From NCBI RefSeq assembly GCF_010727325.1, contig NZ_AP022565.1:4402001-4466000 (forward strand): a stretch of 64,000 nucleotides of DNA, written 5' to 3'. The position numbers were made by a program, and so were the translations under genes. Source of the DNA: Mycolicibacterium alvei. Lineage in GTDB: Bacteria; Actinomycetota; Actinomycetes; Mycobacteriales; Mycobacteriaceae. The notes beneath the pieces were generated by a model that ran no database searches, was not told the DNA's origin, and saw only the letters and a list, made by a program, of their open reading frames with translations. Positions 42,001 to 52,800 of this stretch are shown piece by piece; the stretch's first letter is position 1; every line of letters starts with the position of its first letter.

Positions 42001-43806
42001 CGTCCCGGTGACAAGCGTCTGGTGGGTTACATCACGGGTGCCGCGGATGCGGTGCAGGTGCGCGCGGCGCTGGCGCAGCGGCTGCCCGGCTACATGGTGC
42101 CCGCGGCGATCGTCGCACTCGAGCAGCTACCGCTGACAGTGAACGGCAAACTCGACAAGCGCGCCCTGCCGGCACCGGACTACGCCGACACCAGCGACGG
42201 ATACCGCGCCCCGTCCAATGCGGTCGAGGAGATCCTCGCCGTGATCTATGCACAGGTGCTGGGGCTGGAGCGGGTCGGAATCGATGATTCGTTCTTCGAT
42301 CTGGGTGGCGACTCGCTGTCGGCCATGCGGCTGATCTCCGCGGTCAACACGAGTCTGGATGCCGACCTCGCGGTGCGCGCGGTGTTCGACGCCCCGTCGA
42401 TATCCGAACTGGCGCCTCGGGTCGGTGCGGGGTCGGGGCACCGCACCCCGTTGGCCGCGCAGCAACGGCCCGAGGTGGTGCCGCTGTCCTACGCGCAGCA
42501 ACGGTTGTGGTTCTTCAACCAGTTGCAGGGGCCGTCCCCGGTCTACAACATGCCGACCGCGTTGCGGATCAGCGGGGCCCTGGACGTGGAGGCGCTGGGG
42601 ACGGCGCTGGTCGATGTGGTGGGCCGCCAGGAAGGCCTGCGCACCTTGTTCCCGGCGGTCGAGGGAATCCCCCGGCAGGTGGTCGTGCCGGCCGAGCAGG
42701 CCGACTTCGGTTGGCAGGTTGTCGACGCGGCCGGTTGGACGGCGGAGCAGCTGTCGGAGGCCGTCCACGCGGCGGTGTGTCACACCTTCGATCTGGCCGT
42801 TGAGATCCCGCTGCGGGCAACACTTTTCCGCATGGGACCGGATGATCACGTGCTGGTGGCGGTCGCACACCATATTGCCGCTGATGGCTGGTCGGTCACC
42901 CCGCTGGTGTCCGACCTCGGGGTGGCGTATGCCAGCCGATCCGCCGGTCAGACCCCGGACTGGGCACCGCTACCGGTGCAGTACATCGATTACACGCTCT
43001 GGCAGCAGGATTGGCTTGGATCCGACGAGGATCCCGACAGCGTGATCTCCGGACAGCTGGCGTACTGGCAGGAGGCACTGGCCGGTATGCCCGAGTGCTT
43101 GGAGTTGCCGACGGATCGGCCTTATCCGCCGGTGGCGGACTACCGCGGGTCAAGTGTGACCGTCGACTGGCCGGCGGAGTTGCACCAGCAGGTAATCCGG
43201 ACCGCCCGGGAGCACAACGCGACCAGCTTCATGGTGGTGCAGGCCGCACTTGCGGTGCTGCTGTCGCAGCTGAGCGCCAGTTCCGATGTGGCGGTGGGGA
43301 TCGCGATAGCCGGCCGCGGCGAGCCCCAGCTCGATGAGTTGGTGGGTTTCTTCGTCAACACGTTGGTGCTGCGGGTGGACCTGGCGGGAGATCCGACCAT
43401 CGACGAACTGTTGGGTCAGGTACGTCAGCGCAGTCTGGCGGCGTTCGATCACCAGGATGTGCCGTTCGACGCGCTGGTGGAGCGCCTCAACCCGGCCCGG
43501 TCACTGGCACGCCATCCGCTGGTGCAGGTGCTCCTTGCCTGGCAGAACTTCGCCGGCGACCCCGCGGTTGATGCCGTGCTGGGGGATGTGCAGATCACGC
43601 CGCTGTCCGCCGAAACCCACGCGGCGCGGATGGATTTGGTGTTCTCCCTGTCCGAGCGGTGGACGCCCGACGGTGAGCCCGCCGGTATCGGTGGCGGGGT
43701 GGAGTTCAGAACCGATGTCTTCGACGCTGCCAGCATCGACAAGCTCGTCGAGCGGTTAAGGAGAGTGCTCATGGTGCTGACCGCTGAACCAGGGGGACAG
43801 TCATGA
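21019..43806 (+). CDS. Giant nonribosomal peptide synthetase, modules 1-6 plus condensation domain 7
   Basis: The 7,595-residue enzyme reads C-A-T, C-A(MT)-T, C-A-T, C-A-T, C-A(MT)-T, C-A-T, C. Every A domain has TSGTTG or TSGSTG, the FDxSVxE specificity motif, YRTGD or YRSGD and a (N/S)GK(L/I)D lysine. Each T domain has GGDS with the phosphopantetheine Ser. The condensation domains keep HHxxxDG. Domains 2 and 5 carry an insertion of about 380 residues between A8 and A10 with a SAM-binding EIGVGSG motif, as in N-methyltransferase insertions. No epimerase domain is present. The first C domain has no upstream carrier and is therefore starter-type, probably accepting an acyl group. The protein ends after C7, so module 7 is completed by the next gene, whose ATG overlaps the stop. 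The preceding gene is MbtH-like. Confidence 0.97.
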   Translation: MQQDQQWLPVTRAQLDIWLAQGMAHSGTEWQLGLFVRIAGAVERDVLEWAIRRVIREAEPVRARFFEVDGQVFQRVVDYSDVALDFYDIRDTDDPVQEAHDLAAAIQHTPMPLTGPLFRFALFQTRTDEHFLIACCHHIVVDGTGIALIGHRVASVYSATVNGEPVSSTLFGSLSDLVASESEYEASDQYRIDESYWTGNLPADSESQFSTPQSADLREPDWAASPVQLDPDILRRVEQFAELRNIPRSSILTAASALLVRAWGQQNSDVVLDFPVSRRVTPESKTFPGMVAGVVPLVIHTSPRTSIADFCQHVDNRIREALQHQRFPEHVLERKVNPRGAGKLSSRVSVNFLPSTFTLDFAGVEASATLTNAGVVGGFGLIFSGADDQLFLSAMGSGQPFSDFEVAELAARLERVLRAMTADPLRALSSVGVLDRDECSRLGTVGHWAVLRQSVVEESIPGLFAAQVAKAPDSLAVSFDGLSMSYRELDEASNRLAHLLISQGAGPGTCVGLLSGRSADAVVAILGILKSGAAYLPIDPAVPDARIEFMVTDAAPVAVLTTTALVERLDGCAVAVIDVADPRVAVQPTTALAVPSADDMAHIIYTSGTTGTPKGVAVTHQNVTRLFDGLDVGVEMGPGQVWAQCSSLAFDYSVWEIWGALLHGGRLVVVPEQTTRSPEALQALLVEERVTVLSQTPSAVGVLDPEQLNSVAALMVAAEACQPDVADRWAPGRVMINGYGPTETTVYATISTPLVPGSSSVPVGVPVPGAALFVLDQWLRPVTPGVVGELYVAGRGVSVGYVHRPGLTASRFVPCPFGGDGSRMYRTGDLVSWAADGQLRYAGRADEQVKIHGYRIELGEIQTALADLDGVEQAVAIAREDRPGDKRLVGYITGTAEPAQVRAALAQRLPSYMVPAAVVVLDALPLTVNGKLDKRALPAPEYADGDHYRAPSTPTEEILAGIFAEVLGLERVGVDDSFFDLGGDSILAMRAVAAINTSVDAGLAVRTLFDAPTVAQLAPRVGESADRRAPLIARERPEAIPLSFAQGRLWFLNRFEDGAATYNMPTAFRINGALDVEALASALDDVIARHESLRTVFPQVDGLAFQKVLPAEAGLWRRSGPAVVRVPESDLADELMALAAYRFDLAAEIPIRIQIYELGPEQYVLGIVLHHIAFDGWSMAPMARDVGVAYRARLHGRGPDWAPLPVQYADYTLWQQDWLGSEFDPDSVIAAQLGYWRRELADLPEVVSPPGDRSRPAVPSYRGDAVEMSIAPPVWAGVKAVAAAHNATVSMVLQAAMAVVLQRAGVGEDVALGTPIAGRNDQALDELVGFFVNTWVLRVAVEPALRFSDVVERVRQKALDAYANQDVPFELLVERLNPTRSTSHHPLFQVALAFQNNVRPEIALEELSVEPLTADIRTARFDLEFDLRELHSGHASALFDLKATPGENRGELMAAGTVAYATDLYDRSSIERLVGWFGRVLEVVVADSSVVVGEVGLLDADERDLLLQNWSGVGVGAPVGLGSELLAAAVAADPDGVAVVDGQRVLSYRELDEVSNRLARVLIDAGVGPERAVGVAMGRCAELVVAWWAVLKAGGVYVPVDRSHPAERIATVLDTVEAVCVLTVGADDVAGAGVRPVLDMGVLDLAEQSSKPITDADRLAPLAIDDAAYVIFTSGSTGTPKGVAISHAGVLGVAAAHREQLGVRPGARVLMVAAPTFDASVFEWLWAVSSGAALVVAPPDSYAGEALHKVLQHQRVDAALITPTVLATLDPARVDGLDTLVTGGEACPAELVAAWAPGRAMFNAYGPTEVTIWSTWSALASGEPVRIGAPVPGTSALVLDTRLNPVPVGVIGELYLAGPTVARGYVGRPDLTADRFVANPFGASGSRMYRSGDLVRWTPAGSLEYLGRADAQIKLRGQRLELGEIENTLLACPHVTQAAATIHRSSTGVDHLVGYIGLEQASTAGNDAEVVDQWQNIYDELYDADLQVVEFGNDFRGWNSSYTDDPIPLPEMAEWRSTTVERILALQPRRVLEIGVGSGLMLSQIAPRCVEYWGTDFSAPTIAKLQAEVAGQSWGERVELSTRPAHVTEALPQEYFDVVLINSVVQYFPSAGYLAEVIDKAVELLAPGGALFVGDVRNHSLQGAFQTGIALARSGTGTDTDDIRQRVQRASVGEHELLLAPEFFTGWAAEHPAVGGVGIQVKRGEADNELTRYRYDVVVHKTPAQVCSLAGAPDWAWAECAGLSGLHAELTARHPSTARVSSIPRAGVIADVAIEQALASGLPLAEALVHANAIATAEDVVTPEQLYRLGEAAGYHVGVTWGTQPGTLDAVFILAVDGEPMPALTDLYQPATDARKHGGYANDPRTNAKVGDVRQWLVDQLPEYMVPTQIVVLEQFPLTSSGKIDRKALPEPTFTATSFRAPQTHTEKIVAEVFSDVLGLARAGLDDDFFALGGDSLIAIRVSARLQASLGWEVPVRYLFDEPTVGGLADFLDRHRDSADRPPLSVQQRPEVLPLSYAQQRLWFLEQLQGPSPIYNMAVALRLRGTLDVDALGSAFADVIARQESLRTLFTAVDGVPRQMVLPVEQVDFGWKVVDATAWSGDRLDEAIAATARYSFDLTNEIPLQAKLFRISADEHVMAAVVHHIAADGWSVAPLVADLSVAYAGRCGGRAPIWAPLPVQYADYTLWQQDWLGSDSDPDSVISAQVAYWVDALAGLPERLELPTDRPYPPVADYRGSSVAVNWSAELQQQIARVARENNATSFMVVQAALAVLLSQLGSSSDVAVGIATAGRGESALDELVGFFVNTLVLRVDLAGDPTVADLLSQVRQRALDAYEHQDVPFEVLVDRLNPTRSLTHHPLVQVLLTWQNLPWQHSDPAAGLTLGDVEATPLEVETQTARTDLVFSLAEHYNSTGAPTGISGMVEFRTDVFDEAGIQTLIDRLQRVLVAITADTTQPLSAVDLLVVAERVRLDELGRRAVLARPVAEHSIPGLFAAQVAQAPDAVAISFGGHSVSYRELDEASNRLAHLLVSEGAGPGECVALLLERSALAVVGILGVLKSGAAYLPVDPVVPDARVEFMLGDARPVAVLTTAALAERVRGCGVAVVDVEDPRIASQADTALPLPDADDVAHVIYTSGTTGVPKGVAVAHRNVTRLFDGLDVGVVLGPQQVWAACSSLAFDYSVWEIWGALLHGGRLVVVPDRVTRSAEDLHALLVEQRVTVLSQTPSAVGMLTPEGLESVSTLMVAAEACPADVVDRWAPGRVMINGYGPTETTVYATVSAPLGKAGAAGPTAVPIGFPVPGAALFVLDRWLRPVPPGVVGELYVAGRGVGVGYVRRPGLSASRFVACPFAGNGSSGQRMYRTGDLVSWGPDGQLRYAGRADEQVKIRGYRIELGEIRTTLAGLDGVDQAVVIAREDRPGDKRLVGYFTGVADPVQVRTALAERLPSYMVPVAVVALEQLPLTVNGKLDKRALPTPEYADGDHYRAPGTPTQEILAGAFAQVLGLDRVGVDDSFFDLGGDSLSAMRLIAAVNSSLDAGLAVRTLFDAPTVAQLAPRIGEGADRRAPLVAGERPEAIPLSFAQKRMWFLDQLQGPSPIYNMAVGLRLTGSLDAEALGASLADVIARQESLRTLIVGVEGVPRQVVVPPEQADFGWQVVDAGDWPAGRLEDAVSVLVRHSFDLSTEIPLRATLFRISEDEHVLVTVVHHIAADGWSVTPLVADLGMAYASRAAGEVPDWMPLPVQYADYTLWQQDWLGSESDPDSVIAGQLAYWEQELAGLPERLELPTDRPYPPTADYRGSSVVVDWPAQLQQQVARVAREHNVTSFMVMQAALAVLLSKHSSSSDVAVGFPIAGRGDSALNELVGFFVNTLVLRVDIAGDPTVADLLAQVRQRALGAYEHQDVPFEALVDRLNPTRSLTHHPLIQVMLAWQNFGGDPAADLALGDVRITPLSAQTNTARMDLAFSLAEQWTPEGEPAGISGTVEFRTDVFDAASVETLVERLQRVLVAFTADPARTVSSVDVLDGNEHSRLDQAGNQAALNQADAALSIPALFAAQVLRAPDAVAVSFEGCSMTYRQLDEASNRLAHALVGAAVGPGDPVALLLDRSGRAVVAMLAVLKAGAAYLAIDPVVPDERMQFMLADAAPVLVLTAGELAKRLHGSDVPTLDIDDPRVSAGPDPSGSLPELPTPDDLAYLIYTSGTTGTPKGVAITHRNLAHVADSMPTSLPVDQVWTQCHSYAFDFSVWEIWAALLTGGRLVVVPEAVTTSPNDFHALLVAERVNVLTQTPSAVAALTPQGLDSVALLLGGEDCPADVVDQWAPGRVVINAYGPTEATIYASMSAPLKTVREGGPNVVPIGAPVSTAALFVLDHRLCPVPPGVIGELYVAGRGVGVGYVRRPGLTGTRFLACPFGGAGTRMYRTGDLVSWGPDGQLRYLGRADEQVKIRGYRIELGEVRAALAGAAGVQQAVVLAREDRPGDKRLVAYITGTADPAQVRAALAQRLPSYMVPAAVVVLDALPLTVSGKLDARALPIPDYQGVTLYRGPSGPTEEILAGIYAQVLGLERVGVDDSFFDLGGDSLLAMRVIAAINTSLDSGLTVRTLFDAPTVAELAPRIGEGSNTRKALVAGERPAVVPLSFAQSRLWFLNRFEDGAATYNMPTAFRINGVLDVEALGTALDDVIARHESLRTVFPDSDGVAFQKVLPAEAGMWCRGGPAMVSVSEADAIAELVSLAGYRFDLSAEIPIRAQIYQVGHEQYLLAIVLHHIVFDGWSMAPMVRDVGVAYASRCAGHAPEWTPLPVQYADYTLWQQDWLGSESDPDSVIAAQLGYWRRELADLPEVVSLPADRPRPPVPSYHGDRVPIQIDEELWAGVKAVAAAHNATVSMVLQAAMAVVLQRAGVGEDVALGTPIAGRTDAALDELVGFFVNTWVLRVRVGSGLRFSDVVEQVRQKALDAYSNQDVPFERLVERLNPTRSTSHHPLFQVAMVFQNNVRPEVALAGAEVEALVAETHTAKWDLDIDLRDVPGEGAAGMVTYATDLYDRSSIERLVGWFGRVLEVVVADSSVVVGEVGLLGADERDLLLQNWSGVGVGAPVGLGSELLVAAVAADPDGVAVVDGQRVLSYRELDEVSNRLARVLIDAGVGPERAVGVAMGRCAELVVAWWAVLKAGGVYVPVDRSHPAERIAAVFDTVDAVCVLTRDTDTLSGAGTRPVLRTDDIDLSGWSSEPITDVDRLAPLDIDDAAYVIFTSGSTGTPKGVAISHAGLLGEAAAHRELWGVPCGARILMVAAPTFDASVFEWLWAVSSGAALVVAAPDSYAGEALTAVIEDQRVDAALITPTVVATLDRTRLDGLTTLVTGGEACPAELVAAWAPGRAMFNAYGPTEVTIWSIWSALTSGEPVRIGAPIPGVCAQVLDARMHPAPVGVVGELYLAGPGVARGYVGRPDLTADRFVANPFGAPGTRMYRTGDLVRWTPAGSLEYLGRADAQIKLRGQRLELGEIENTLLACPQVARAAATVFHSESADHLVAYVSLEHTSTADHEAEVVDQWQQIYDELYDADLEVVEFGSDFRGWNSSYTGQPIPLPEMGEWRSTAVDRILGLNPRRVLEIGVGSGLMLAKVAPESVEYWGTDFSAPTIAKLQAAVAGQPWGDRVRLQAQPADVIDGLPLGHFDTIIINSVIQYFPNAGYLTEVIDKAVELLAPGGALFIGDVRNHSLQGAFQTGIALARSAPDADTDEIRQKVQRAVLGEPELLLAPEFFTSWAAGNGATAGVCIEVKRGTADNELSRYRYDVVIHKTPTVVCSLAGAPVWMWEHCAGLSGLHTELTTQRPAVVRVAAIPRGGVIADVAIEQALAAGRSVGDALPTPDGTVTPEQLYRLGEDNGYRVAVTWGAEPGTVDAVFIDTTGRGHRAVLTDLYLPAVESRQRSTHANDPDTNSKVSAVRQWLGARLPEYMVPTQIVVLEEFPLTTSGKIDRKGLPEPVFAATAFRAPQSPTEKTVAEVFTEVLGLDRVGLDDDFFALGGDSLIATRVCARLQSALGRDVPVRYLFDAPAVGRLADYLDRNQGRAARPPIQVLTRPPHIPLSYAQQRLWFLEQLQGPSPIYNMAVGLRLNGHLDADALGAALADVVGRQEGLRTVFQSVDGISRQVVVPAEQADFGWQIVDASGWSPDELDDAIGAAAGRSFDLGHEIPLRATLFRTRADEHVLVAVVHHIAADGWSVAPLVADLGAAYASRSSGRAPDWLPLPVQYVDYTLWQRAQLGDLEDTDSRITEQLAYWEQELAGMPERLELPTDRPYPPVADYRGASVLVDWPAQLQQQIARVAREHNVTSFMVVQTALAILLSQLSASSDVAVGITTAGRGEPELDELVGFFVNTLVLRVDLAGDPTVADLLTQVRRRALGAYEHQDVPFEVLVDRVNPTRSLTHHPLVQVMLAWQNLPWQHSDPAAGLTLGDVQVSPIAAETHTARMDLALSLSERWTSDGEHAGISGMVEFRTDVFDTAGIHILVDRLQRVVAAVTADPDRTVSSVDLLAEGERSRLEELGNRAVLARSVSGSVSIPVLFAVQVERVPDAVAVSFAGRSVSYRELDEASNRLAHLLVSSGAGPGRCVALLVNRSVEAIVSILAVLKSGAAYLPIDPMHPDARVEFMLTDAAPIVAIASAGLAERLHGRGVPVIGVDDARIETYPATPVPTPSSDDIAYLIYTSGTTGVPKGVAITHHNVTELLESLDADVERAGVWTQCHSYAFDYSVWELWGPLLAGGRLVVVPEEVTRSAPDLLALLVTEQVTVLSQTPSAFYALQAAEAQQPDLGRKLTLKTVVFGGEALEPQRLEPWLSHHPAGTPRMINMYGITETTVHASFREIHDGDTGSAVSPIGVPLTHLGFFVLDKWLRPVPTGVVGELYVAGTGLAVGYVRRGGLSASRFVACPFAGNGSSGQRMYRTGDLASWGTDGELRYAGRADEQVKIRGYRIELGEIQTALADLDGVEQAVVIAREDRPGDKRLVGYITGAADAVQVRAALAQRLPGYMVPAAIVALEQLPLTVNGKLDKRALPAPDYADTSDGYRAPSNAVEEILAVIYAQVLGLERVGIDDSFFDLGGDSLSAMRLISAVNTSLDADLAVRAVFDAPSISELAPRVGAGSGHRTPLAAQQRPEVVPLSYAQQRLWFFNQLQGPSPVYNMPTALRISGALDVEALGTALVDVVGRQEGLRTLFPAVEGIPRQVVVPAEQADFGWQVVDAAGWTAEQLSEAVHAAVCHTFDLAVEIPLRATLFRMGPDDHVLVAVAHHIAADGWSVTPLVSDLGVAYASRSAGQTPDWAPLPVQYIDYTLWQQDWLGSDEDPDSVISGQLAYWQEALAGMPECLELPTDRPYPPVADYRGSSVTVDWPAELHQQVIRTAREHNATSFMVVQAALAVLLSQLSASSDVAVGIAIAGRGEPQLDELVGFFVNTLVLRVDLAGDPTIDELLGQVRQRSLAAFDHQDVPFDALVERLNPARSLARHPLVQVLLAWQNFAGDPAVDAVLGDVQITPLSAETHAARMDLVFSLSERWTPDGEPAGIGGGVEFRTDVFDAASIDKLVERLRRVLMVLTAEPGGQS
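21040..24080 (+). other. NRPS module 1: starter C, A, T
   Basis: C1 (about 21040-22320) has HHIVVDG at about 21427 and is distinct from all other C domains, as expected for a domain that takes an acyl starter. A1 spans about 22380-23830. Its ten-position pocket code, extracted by eye, is DYWSMAGVYK, identical to A3. T1 has GGDSI near 23962, the only carrier with Ile after the Ser. Confidence 0.8.
24135..28500 (+). other. NRPS module 2: C, A with N-methyltransferase, T
   Basis: C2 has HHIAFDG. A2 has pocket code DAFLVGAIWK, identical to A5, which by its hydrophobic residues suits an aliphatic amino acid. The methyltransferase insertion runs from about 26910 to 27950, with EIGVGSG near 27118 and an intact NSVVQYFP motif at 27322-27345. 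The residue should be N-methylated. Confidence 0.8.
25399..25848 (+). repeat. 450-base direct repeat, copy 1 (end of C2 to start of A2)
   Basis: This block is identical to 36121-36570 except for about four bases. It covers the C-terminal end of the condensation domain, the C-A linker and the first ~85 residues of the adenylation domain. Its codons are also richer in T-ending forms (GTTG, GGGT) than the flanks. Confidence 0.9.
28550..31700 (+). other. NRPS module 3: C, A, T
   Basis: C3 has HHIAADG. A3 has pocket code DYWSMAGVYK, the same as A1, so positions 1 and 3 of the product should be the same amino acid. T3 reads GGDSLSAM. No methyltransferase is present. Confidence 0.8.
31740..34870 (+). 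other. NRPS module 4: C, A, T
   Basis: C4 has HHIAADG. A4 has pocket code DFWTLGAIYK, related to but different from A1 and A3. T4 reads GGDSLLAM. No methyltransferase is present. Confidence 0.8.
34910..39210 (+). other. NRPS module 5: C, A with N-methyltransferase, T
   Basis: C5 has HHIVFDG. A5 has pocket code DAFLVGAIWK, the same as A2. The methyltransferase region is about 37610-38750, with EIGVGSG near 37840 and NSVIQYFP at 38041-38064, both intact. Positions 2 and 5 should therefore carry the same N-methyl amino acid. Confidence 0.8.
36121..36570 (+). repeat. 450-base direct repeat, copy 2 (end of C5 to start of A5)
   Basis: This is the second copy of the block at 25399-25848, 10,722 bases downstream. 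Identity drops sharply at both ends even though the domains remain homologous, which indicates recent gene conversion or recombination at the C-A linker. Confidence 0.9.
39255..42430 (+). other. NRPS module 6: C, A, T
   Basis: C6 has HHIAADG. A6 has pocket code DYWSVGMVHK, one or two positions from published Thr codes (DFWNIGMVHK type), so Thr is the best guess. A6 shares long identical DNA blocks with A7. T6 reads GGDSLSAM. Confidence 0.78.
40661..41927 (+). repeat. A6 copy of a 1.27-kb direct repeat with specificity patches
   Basis: This copy aligns with 43912-45178 at a constant offset of 3,251 bases without gaps. The first 569 bases (to 41229) showed no difference when compared line by line. 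A 43-base patch (41230-41272) differs, the next ~203 bases are again identical, 41477-41770 diverges apart from a short identical start, and most of the rest matches. Confidence 0.9.
43756..43802 (+). promoter_or_regulatory. Re-initiation signals at the junction of the two synthetase genes
   Basis: AGGGGG at 43791-43796 lies 6 bases before the ATG of the second synthetase and is a good ribosome site. Just upstream, three consecutive codons that are rare in GC-rich mycobacteria (TTA AGG AGA, 43756-43764) embed a second perfect site, AAGGAGAG, 6 bases before an in-frame ATG at 43771. Confidence 0.65.
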
Positions 43807-46800
43807 CCGCAGATCTCACCCGGCGCTTGTCGTCGATGGACCTGCTCGACGAGGGCGAGCACTCTCAGCTCGATGACTGGAGCAACCGTGCGGCACTGAA
43901 CCGGCCGGCCGCCCGGTCGGTGTCGGGTTCTGTGTCGATTCCGGTGTTGTTTGCGGTACAGGTGGAGCGGGTTCCGGATGCGGTGGCGGTGTCGTTTGCG
44001 GGTCGTTCGGTGTCGTATCGGGAGTTGGATGAGGCGTCGAATCGGTTGGCGCACTTGTTGGTTTCTTCTGGTGCTGGTCCGGGTCGGTGTGTGGCGTTGT
44101 TGGTGAACCGGTCGGTTGAGGCGATTGTGTCGATTCTGGCGGTGCTCAAGTCTGGTGCGGCGTATCTGCCGATCGATCCGATGCATCCGGATGCGCGGGT
44201 CGAGTTCATGCTCACCGATGCCGCGCCGATCGTGGCGATCGCCTCGGCCGGTCTGGCGGAGCGTCTGCACGGGCGGGGTGTGCCTGTTATCGGTGTTGAC
44301 GATGCCCGCATCGAGACCTACCCCGCGACGCCGGTGCCGACGCCGTCCTCCGATGACATCGCCTATCTGATCTACACCTCGGGTACGACCGGGGTGCCGA
44401 AGGGCGTGGCGATCACGCATCACAATGTGACCGAACTGCTCGAGTCGCTGGATGCCGACGTCGAGCGCGCGGGCGTGTGGTCGCAGTGGCATTCCTACGC
44501 TTTCGACGTTTCGGTGTTCGAGATCTGGGGTCCGCTGCTGGCCGGTGGCCGGCTGGTGGTGGTTCCCGAGGAGGTGACCCGTTCGGCGCCGGACCTGCTT
44601 GCGCTGTTGGTGACCGAGCAGGTCACCGTGCTCAGCCAGACCCCCTCGGCGTTCTATGCGCTGCAGGCAGCCGAGGCCCAGCAGCCCGATCTGGGCCGGA
44701 AGCTCACGCTCAAGACCGTGGTGTTCGCCGGTGAGGCGCTCGAACCTCAGCGCCTGGAGTCATGGGTGATAAACCACCCTGCGGGGTCGCCGCGCCTGCT
44801 GAACCTGTACGGAACCACCGAGACGACGGTGCACGCCTCGTTCCGGGAGATCGTCGAGGCTGACACAGCCAGCACGCTCAGTCCGGTCGGGGTGCCGCTG
44901 ACCCACCTCAGTTTCTTTGTGCTGGACAAGTGGCTGCGCCCGCCGCCGGTCGGGGTGGTGGGGGAGTTGTATGTGGCAGGCACCGGCCAGGGCATCGGGT
45001 ACTGGCGTCGGCCCGGCCTGAGCGCATCGCGGTTCGTGGCCTGCCCGTTCGTCGACAACGGTTCGTCAGGGCAACGGATGTACCGCACCGGAGACCTGGC
45101 GTCCTGGGGTACCGACGGCGAGCTGCGATACGCCGGACGCGCCGACGAGCAGGTCAAGATCCGCGGATACCGCATCGAACTCGGTGAGGTGCGGGTGGCG
45201 CTGTCCGAGGTGGCCGGGGTGGAGCAGGCGGTGGTGATCGCCCGTGAGGACCGGCCCGGTGACAAACGTCTGGTCGGTTATGTCACCGAATTATCCACTG
45301 GGGCAGTCGATCCGGCCGCAGCCCGGACCGCGCTGGCCGATCGGCTGCCGGGCTACATGATCCCCGCGGCCGTGGTAGTGCTCGAGGCGTTGCCGCTCAC
45401 GGTGAATGGCAAGCTCGACAAGCGGGCGCTGCCGGCACCGGAATACACCGATGGTGACCGGTACCGGGCCCCGTCCAGCCCTACCGAGGAGATCCTGGCC
45501 GGGATCTACGCCCAGGTATTGGGCTTGGAACGGGTCGGGGTCGACGATTCGTTCTTCGATCTCGGTGGTGACTCGCTGTTGGCGATGCGGGTGATCGCCG
45601 CGGCCAACACGAGCCTGGATTCGGGGCTTGCGGTCCGTGCGATCTTCGATGCCCCGAGCGTGGCACAACTGGCACCACATATCGGCGAGGGGTCGGGCCG
45701 CCGCACCCCGCTGGCAGCCAGAGAGCGGCCCGAGGCGGTACCGCTTTCCTATGCGCAGCAGCGGTTGTGGTTCCTCAACCGGTTCGAGGGCGGAGCCGCC
45801 ACCTACAACATGCCGACCGCATTACGGATCAACGGACCACTGGATGTCGATGCACTGGGCGCAGCCATCGACGATGTGATCGCTCGGCACGAGTCGCTGC
45901 GCACCGTCTTTCCGGATACCGACGGGGTGGCCCTCCAGAAGGTGTTGCCCGCCGAGTCGGGGATGTGGCGACGTGGTGGACCGGTGGTCATACCGCTGGC
46001 AGAGTCCGATGTGATGGGCGAGCTGATGTCGTTGGCCGGGTACCGGTTCGATCTGGCCACCGAGATTCCGATCCGGGCCCAGATCTACGAGGTGGGCCCG
46101 CAGCGGTACGTGCTGGCGATCGTGTTGCATCACATTGCGTTTGACGGCTGGTCGATGGCGCCGATGGTGCGGGACGTGGGCGTGGCCTACGCCAGCAGAA
46201 GCGTCGGCCGACCCCCCGCGTGGGCGCCGTTGCCGGTGCAGTACGCCGATTATGCGTTGTGGCAGCAGGATTGGCTGGGTTCGGAGTCGGATCCCGACAG
46301 TGTGATCGCCGGCCAGCTGGCCTACTGGCGTCACGAGTTGGCGGACCTGCCCGAGGTGGTGTCGTTGCCGGCGGATCGGCCCCGTCCGCCGGCACCCACC
46401 TACCGTGGTGAGGCCGTTGACCTGAACATCGACCCGCAGCTGTGGGCCGGGGTCAAGGCGGTTGCTGCAGCACACAACACGACGGTCTCGATGGTGTTGC
46501 AGGCCGTCACGGCGGTGGTGCTGCACCGCGCCGGCGCCGGTGACGACGTGGCCCTGGGCACCCCGATCGCCGGACGGATGGACCAGGCGCTCGACGAGTT
46601 GGTCGGGTTCTTCGTCAACACCTGGGTGTTGCGGGTCGGGGTGAAGTCTGCGCTGCGCTTCAGCGAGGTACTTGAACAGGTGCGGCAGAAGGCGTTGGAC
46701 GCCTACAGCAATCAGGATGTGCCGTTCGAGCGGTTGGTGGAACAGCTCAACCCGGTGCGTTCCACTTCGCATCATCCCCTGTTCCAGGCCGCCCTGGTGT

Positions 46801-49800
46801 TCCAGAACAACAAGCGCCCCGAAGTTCTGGAGATCGACGGGGTCAGCGTCGAGGGGTTGGCGGCCGATATCCGGACCGCGAAGTTCGACCTGGACATCGA
46901 TCTGCGCGAGGTGCCCGGCGAGGACCCGGATGCGCCGATGGCCGCGGGCATGGTGACCTATGCCACCGATCTGTACGACCGTTCCAGCATCGAGCGGTTC
47001 GTGGGTTGGTTCGGTCGGGTGCTCGAGGCGGTGGTGGCCGACTCGTCGGTGGTGGTGGGCGACGTGGACCTGCTGGGCCCCGATGAGCGGGATCAGATGC
47101 TGTACAAGTGGTCCGGCGCCGAGGTCAATGCGGCTGTGGGTCTGGGCGACCAGTTACTGGCTGCGGCCGTCGCGGTCGCTCCGGACGGGCCGGCGATCCT
47201 CGACGGCACCCGCCGGCTGTCGTATCGCGAGTTGGACGAGGCGTCGAATCGGTTGGCACGGGCGCTGATCGCCATCGGAGTGGGCCCGGAACGCACGGTG
47301 GCGGTGGCTGTCGCCCGGTCCGCGGAACTGCTTGTGGCGTGGTGGGCGGTACTCAAGGCCGGTGGAGCATATGTACCGGTGGACCCGGGGCACCCGGCCG
47401 AGCGGATCGCCACCGTCCTCGACACTGCCGAGGCCTCGTGCGTACTGATCTGCGGAGCTGACACCTTGGCCGGCGCCGGGGCTCGTCCGGTGTTGCGCCT
47501 CGACACCCTGGACGTGTCGGGGCATAGTGCCGCCCCGATCACCGACGCGGACCGGGTGGCGCCGTTGACTGTCGACGCCGCCGCCTACGTCATCTTCACC
47601 TCGGGGTCCACCGGCACCCCCAAGGGCGTGGCGGTGAGTCACGCCGGCCTGTGGGGAGTGGCTGCGGCGCACCGAAAGTGCTTCGCGATCGGTGCGGATT
47701 CGCGGGTGTTGACGGTGGCCGCACCGACGTTCGATGCCTCGGTGTACGAGTGGATGTTGGCCGTCGACATGGCTGCCGCTCTGGTGGTGGCGCCTCCTGA
47801 TTCCTACGCCGGGGAAGCGCTGACGTCGGTGATCGTGGATCAGCGGGTCGATGTGGCGGTGTTCACGCCTACGGTGCTGGAGACGCTGGACCGGACCCGG
47901 CTGGACGGGTTGACGACGGTGATCACGGTCGGGGAGGCATTGCCGGCAGAGCTGGTGGCCGCCTGGGCGCCGGGCCGGCGGATGTACAACGGCTACGGGC
48001 CTACCGAGATCACCATCTGGGCCAGCTGCACACCACCGCTGACGGCGGGGCAACCGGTGGATATCGGCACCCCGATCACCGGGGTGCGCACACTGGTACT
48101 CGATGCGCGGTTGAACCCGACCCCGGTCGGGGTGGTGGGTGAGCTGTATCTGGCTGGGCCGGCAGTGGCACGCGGTTACGTGGGTCGGGCGGATCTGACC
48201 GCAGATCGCTTCGTGGCCAACCCCTTTGGCGGACCGGGGTTGCGAATGTATCGCAGCGGTGACCTGGTGCGCTGGACCGCCACGGGTACGCTCGAGTATC
48301 TGGGTCGGGCCGACGCGCAGGTCAAGTTGCGCGGGCAGCGCATCGAGTTGGGTGAGATCGAGAACACCCTGTTGGCCTGCCCGCAGGTAGGTCGTGCCGC
48401 AGCGGCTGTGCACCACACCGATACGGCCGATCACCTGGTCGCCTACGTCAGCCTGGAGCGCACGAGCACCGCCGACCATGAGGCCGAGGTTGTCGATCAG
48501 TGGCAGCAACTGTACGACGAGCTCTATGACGCCCGGGATGAGGCCGAGGAGTTCGGCAGCGACTTCCGGGGTTGGAACAGCAGTTACACCGGGCAACCGA
48601 TTCCACTCGATCAGATGCGGGAGTGGCGTTCCGGGGCCGTCAGTCGGATCCTGGCCCTGCGGCCGCGTCGGGTGCTGGAGATCGGGGTCGGTTCAGGTCT
48701 GATACTCACGCAGGTGGCCCCCGAGTCCGAAGAGTATTGGGGCACAGACTTTTCGGCGCCCACCGTACAGAAGTTGCAGACGGCCGTGGCCGGGCAGCAG
48801 TGGGGTGACCGGGTGCGGCTGCAGGTGCAACCGGCTGATGTCGTCGACGGTTTGCCGGCTGGGTATTTCGACACGATCATCATCAACTCGGTGGTTCAGT
48901 ACTTCCCCAACGCCGGGTATCTGACCGACGTGATGGACAAGGCCATGGAACTGTTGGCGCCCGGCGGGGCACTGTTCCTCGGCGACGTGCGCAACCACAC
49001 CCTGCAGGGGGCCTTCCAGACTGCCATCGCCCTGTCGCACGTCGACGCTGCCGACGCCGACGAGGTTCGGCAGCGGGTTCAGCGGGCCGTACTCGGTGAG
49101 CCTGAGTTACTCTTGGCTCCAGAGTTTTTCACGTCCTGGGTGGACGGGAATGCGGCGGTGGGTGCCCTGGGTATCGAGGTCAAACGCGGTGAGGCCGACA
49201 ACGAGTTGACGCGGTATCGCTACGACGTCGTCGTTCACAAGACTCCGGCTGCGGTGTGCTCGCTGGCGGATGCACCCGTGCGGGCATGGGTGGATTGTGC
49301 GGGCGTGAACGGGCTGCAGAACGAATTGGTTTCCGAACGCCCGGCCGTGGTGCGGGTCACCGCGATTCCCCGGGCCGGGGTGATCGCCGATGTGGGTATC
49401 GAGCAGGCTCTGGCTGCCGGAGGCCAGGCGGTGGATGCCGCGCCCCGTGCCGATACTGTTACGCCCGAACAGTTGTATCGGTTGGGTCAGCAGGCGGGGT
49501 ACCGGGTCGCCGTCACCTGGGGCGCCGAACCCGGCACGGTCGAGGCGACGTTCGTCTCGGCGGACCACCCCGGATACTCGGCAGCGCTCACGGACCTGTA
49601 TCGGCCGGCGTCCGGGCTGCAGCAGCGCAGTAGTCTCGCCAACGATCCCGACGCCAACAGCAAGGTCAGTGCGGTACGGCAGTGGTTGAGTGCGCGGATG
49701 CCCGACTACATGGTGCCGACTCAGATCGTGGTACTCGATGCGCTTCCGGTGACTTCCTCGGGCAAGATCGACCGTAAGGCGCTGCCTGCGCCGGTGTTCA

Positions 49801-52800
49801 CCGTCACGGCCTTCCGTGCACCGCGGACTCCGGCTGAGAAGACTGTTGCCGAGACCTTCGCCGAGGTGTTGGGACTCGGTCGGGTCGGCCTCGATGACGA
49901 CTTCTTCGCGCTCGGCGGTGACTCGCTGATCGCCACCCGGGTGTGTGCCCGCCTGCAGTCAGCGCTCGGTCGCGATGTGCCGGTGCGGTGCCTCTTCGAT
50001 GCGCCCACCGTCGGCGGTCTGGCCGATTACCTCGACCGCACCCATGGCCGAGCCAGTCGCCCGCCGCTGCAGGCAATGTCGCGGCCACAACGTATTCCGC
50101 TGTCCTATGCGCAGCAGCGGATGTGGTTCCTCAACCGGTTCGAGGGCGGGGCCGCGACCTACAACATGCCGAACGTGTTGCGGATCAACGGGCCGCTGGA
50201 TGTCGACGCACTGGGCGAGGCGCTCGACGATGTCATCGTCCGGCACGAGTCGCTGCGCACGGTCTTCCCCGACACCGACGGTGTGGCCTTCCAGGATGTG
50301 CTGCCTGCCGAGGCCGGGATGTGGCGGGGTGGGGGCCCGGCGGTGGTGCCGCTGTCGGAGTCCGACATGGCGCGCGAACTGATGACCCTGGTGGAACATC
50401 GGTTCGATCTGGCCACCGAGATCCCGATTCGGGCGCAGATCTACGCGCTGGGTCCCGAGCAGCACGTGCTGGCGATTGTGGTGCATCACATTGCTTTCGA
50501 CGGTTGGTCGATGGCCCCGATGGTGCGCGACGTGGGGTTGGCCTACGCCAGCCGGTGCGCCGGGCACGACGTGGACTGGGAGCCGTTGCCGGTGCAGTAC
50601 GCCGATTACGCATTGTGGCAACAGGAATGGCTGGGTTCGGAGTCCGATCCCGACAGCGTACTCGCCGCACAGCTGGGGTACTGGCGCCGCGAGCTGGCGG
50701 AGCTGCCCGAGGTGGCGTCGTTGCCGACCGACCGGCGGCGTCCGCCGGTGCCCAGCTATCGAGGCGACGAGGTACCGCTGCATGTCGACCCGCAGACCTG
50801 GGCCGGGGTCAAGGCGTTGGCCGACGCGCACCACGCGACGGTGTCGATGGTGTTGCAGGCTGCGATGGCGGTGGTGCTGCACCGGGCCGGGGTCGGAGAG
50901 GATGTCGCACTGGGCACCCCGATCGCCGGACGAACCGACAAGGCGCTCGACGAGTTGGTCGGGTTCTTCGTCAATACCCTGGTGATGCGGGTCGGGGTGA
51001 ACCCTGCCCTGCGGTTCGACGATGTGGTGGAACAGGTGCGTCAGAAGGCACTGAATGCGTACAGCAATCAGGATGTGCCGTTCGAATTGCTGGTGGAGCA
51101 GCTCAACCCGGTGCGCTCCACCTCGCACCACCCGCTGTTCCAGGTACTCATGGTGTTCCAGAACAACATGCGGCCCGAGGCCTTGGAGATCAACGAGGTC
51201 AGCGTCGAGGCGTTGCAGGCAGATACGAGCACAGCCAAGTTCGACCTGGACATCCATCTGAGCGAGGTGCGCAACGAAGCGTCGGGTGCCCCGATGGCTG
51301 CCGGCATGGTGATGTACGCGACCGATCTGTACGACCGCGCCACGATCGAGCGGTTCGTGGGTTGGTTCGGTCGGGTACTCGAAGCGGTGGTGGCTGACTC
51401 GTCGGTGGTGGTGGGCGACGTGGACCTGCTGGATCCCGACGAGCGGGAACTGGTGCTGCACGAGTTGTCCGGCGCCGATCTGCAGGCCCCGGTGGGGTTG
51501 GGGGATCAGCTGTTGGCCTCGGCCGTCGCCACGGATCCGGATGCTCCTGCGATCATCGACGGGGAGCGGGTCCTGACATATCGCGAGCTGGATGAGCTGT
51601 CCAGTCGGTTGGCGAGGGTGCTGATCAACGCCGGGGTGGGGCCGGACCGCGCAGTGGGTGTGGCGATGGGCCGCTCAGCCGAACTGGTGGTGGCATGGTG
51701 GGCGGTGCTCAAGGCCGGCGGCGTGTATGTTCCGGTGGATCGGGCTCATCCGGAGGCACGGATCGCGACTCTGCTCGACACCGTGGATGCCGTCTGCGTC
51801 CTGAGCCGAGATGTCGATGAGGTCGGCGGTGCCGGGGAACACCCGGTGCTGCGCTTCGACACCTTGGATCTGACCCAATGGTCCGCGGATCCGATCACCG
51901 ATGCGGATCGGTTGGCGGCGTTGGACATTCATGATGCCGCGTACGTGATCTTCACATCGGGGTCCACCGGAACCCCGAAGGGGGTCGAGGTCAGCCATGC
52001 CGGTCTGCTCGGTTGGGCTGCAGCGCAACGGGAGATGTTCGGACTGGATGCCCGGTCACGGGTCTTGATGGTCTCCGCGCCCACCTTCGATGCGTCGGTC
52101 GGCGAGTGGTTGCTTGCGGTGGCCTCGGGCTCCGCCTTGGTGGTGGCGCCGCCGGATTCCTATGCCGGGGAAGCCCTGACGGAGATACTCGACAACCGGC
52201 ACGTCGACGCGGCGGTGCTGACCCCGACGGTGCTGGCGACACTGGACCGGGCCCGGCTGGACGGTTTGAGCACGGTGATCGCGGTGGGCGAGGCCGTCCC
52301 CGCGGAGTTGGTGGCTGCCTGGGCGCCGGGCCGGCGGATGTTCAACGGCTACGGCCCCACCGAAACCACGGTGTGGGTGACCTGTGCGCCGCTGTCGGCC
52401 GGTCAACCGGTGAGCATCGGAGCCCCGATCCGCGGTGTGTGCGCGCTGGTGCTCGATGCGCGGTTGAACCCGGTCCCGGTCGGCCTGGTGGGGGAGTTGT
52501 ATGTGGCCGGGCCTGCGGTGGGGCGCGGTTATGTGGGTCGGCCGGAACTGACTGCGGAACGGTTCGTGGCCGATCCCTCCGGCTTGACAGGTGTGCCGGG
52601 GGCCCGCATGTACCGCACCGGCGACCTGGTGCGCTGGAACGCTGTGGGACTGCTGGACTACCTCGGCCGTGCCGATGCCCAGGTGAAGCTGCGCGGTCAA
52701 CGCCTGGAGTTGGGTGAGATCGAGAACGCCCTGCTGGCCTGCTCGCAGGTGAGTCGGGCCGCTGCGGCGGTGCACCGCGGCGACACCGCCGACCATCTGG

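Larger units (their letters stand above)
42475..45690 (+). other. NRPS module 7, split between two proteins: C on the first, A and T on the second
   Basis: C7 (42475-43770, HHIAADG) is the last domain of the first synthetase. A7 (about 43915-45440) and T7 are the first domains of the second. The pocket code of A7 is DVFSVALVHK: it shares S, V, V and H with A6 but differs at four pocket positions. The substrate is uncertain, possibly still a hydroxy amino acid. Confidence 0.75.
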
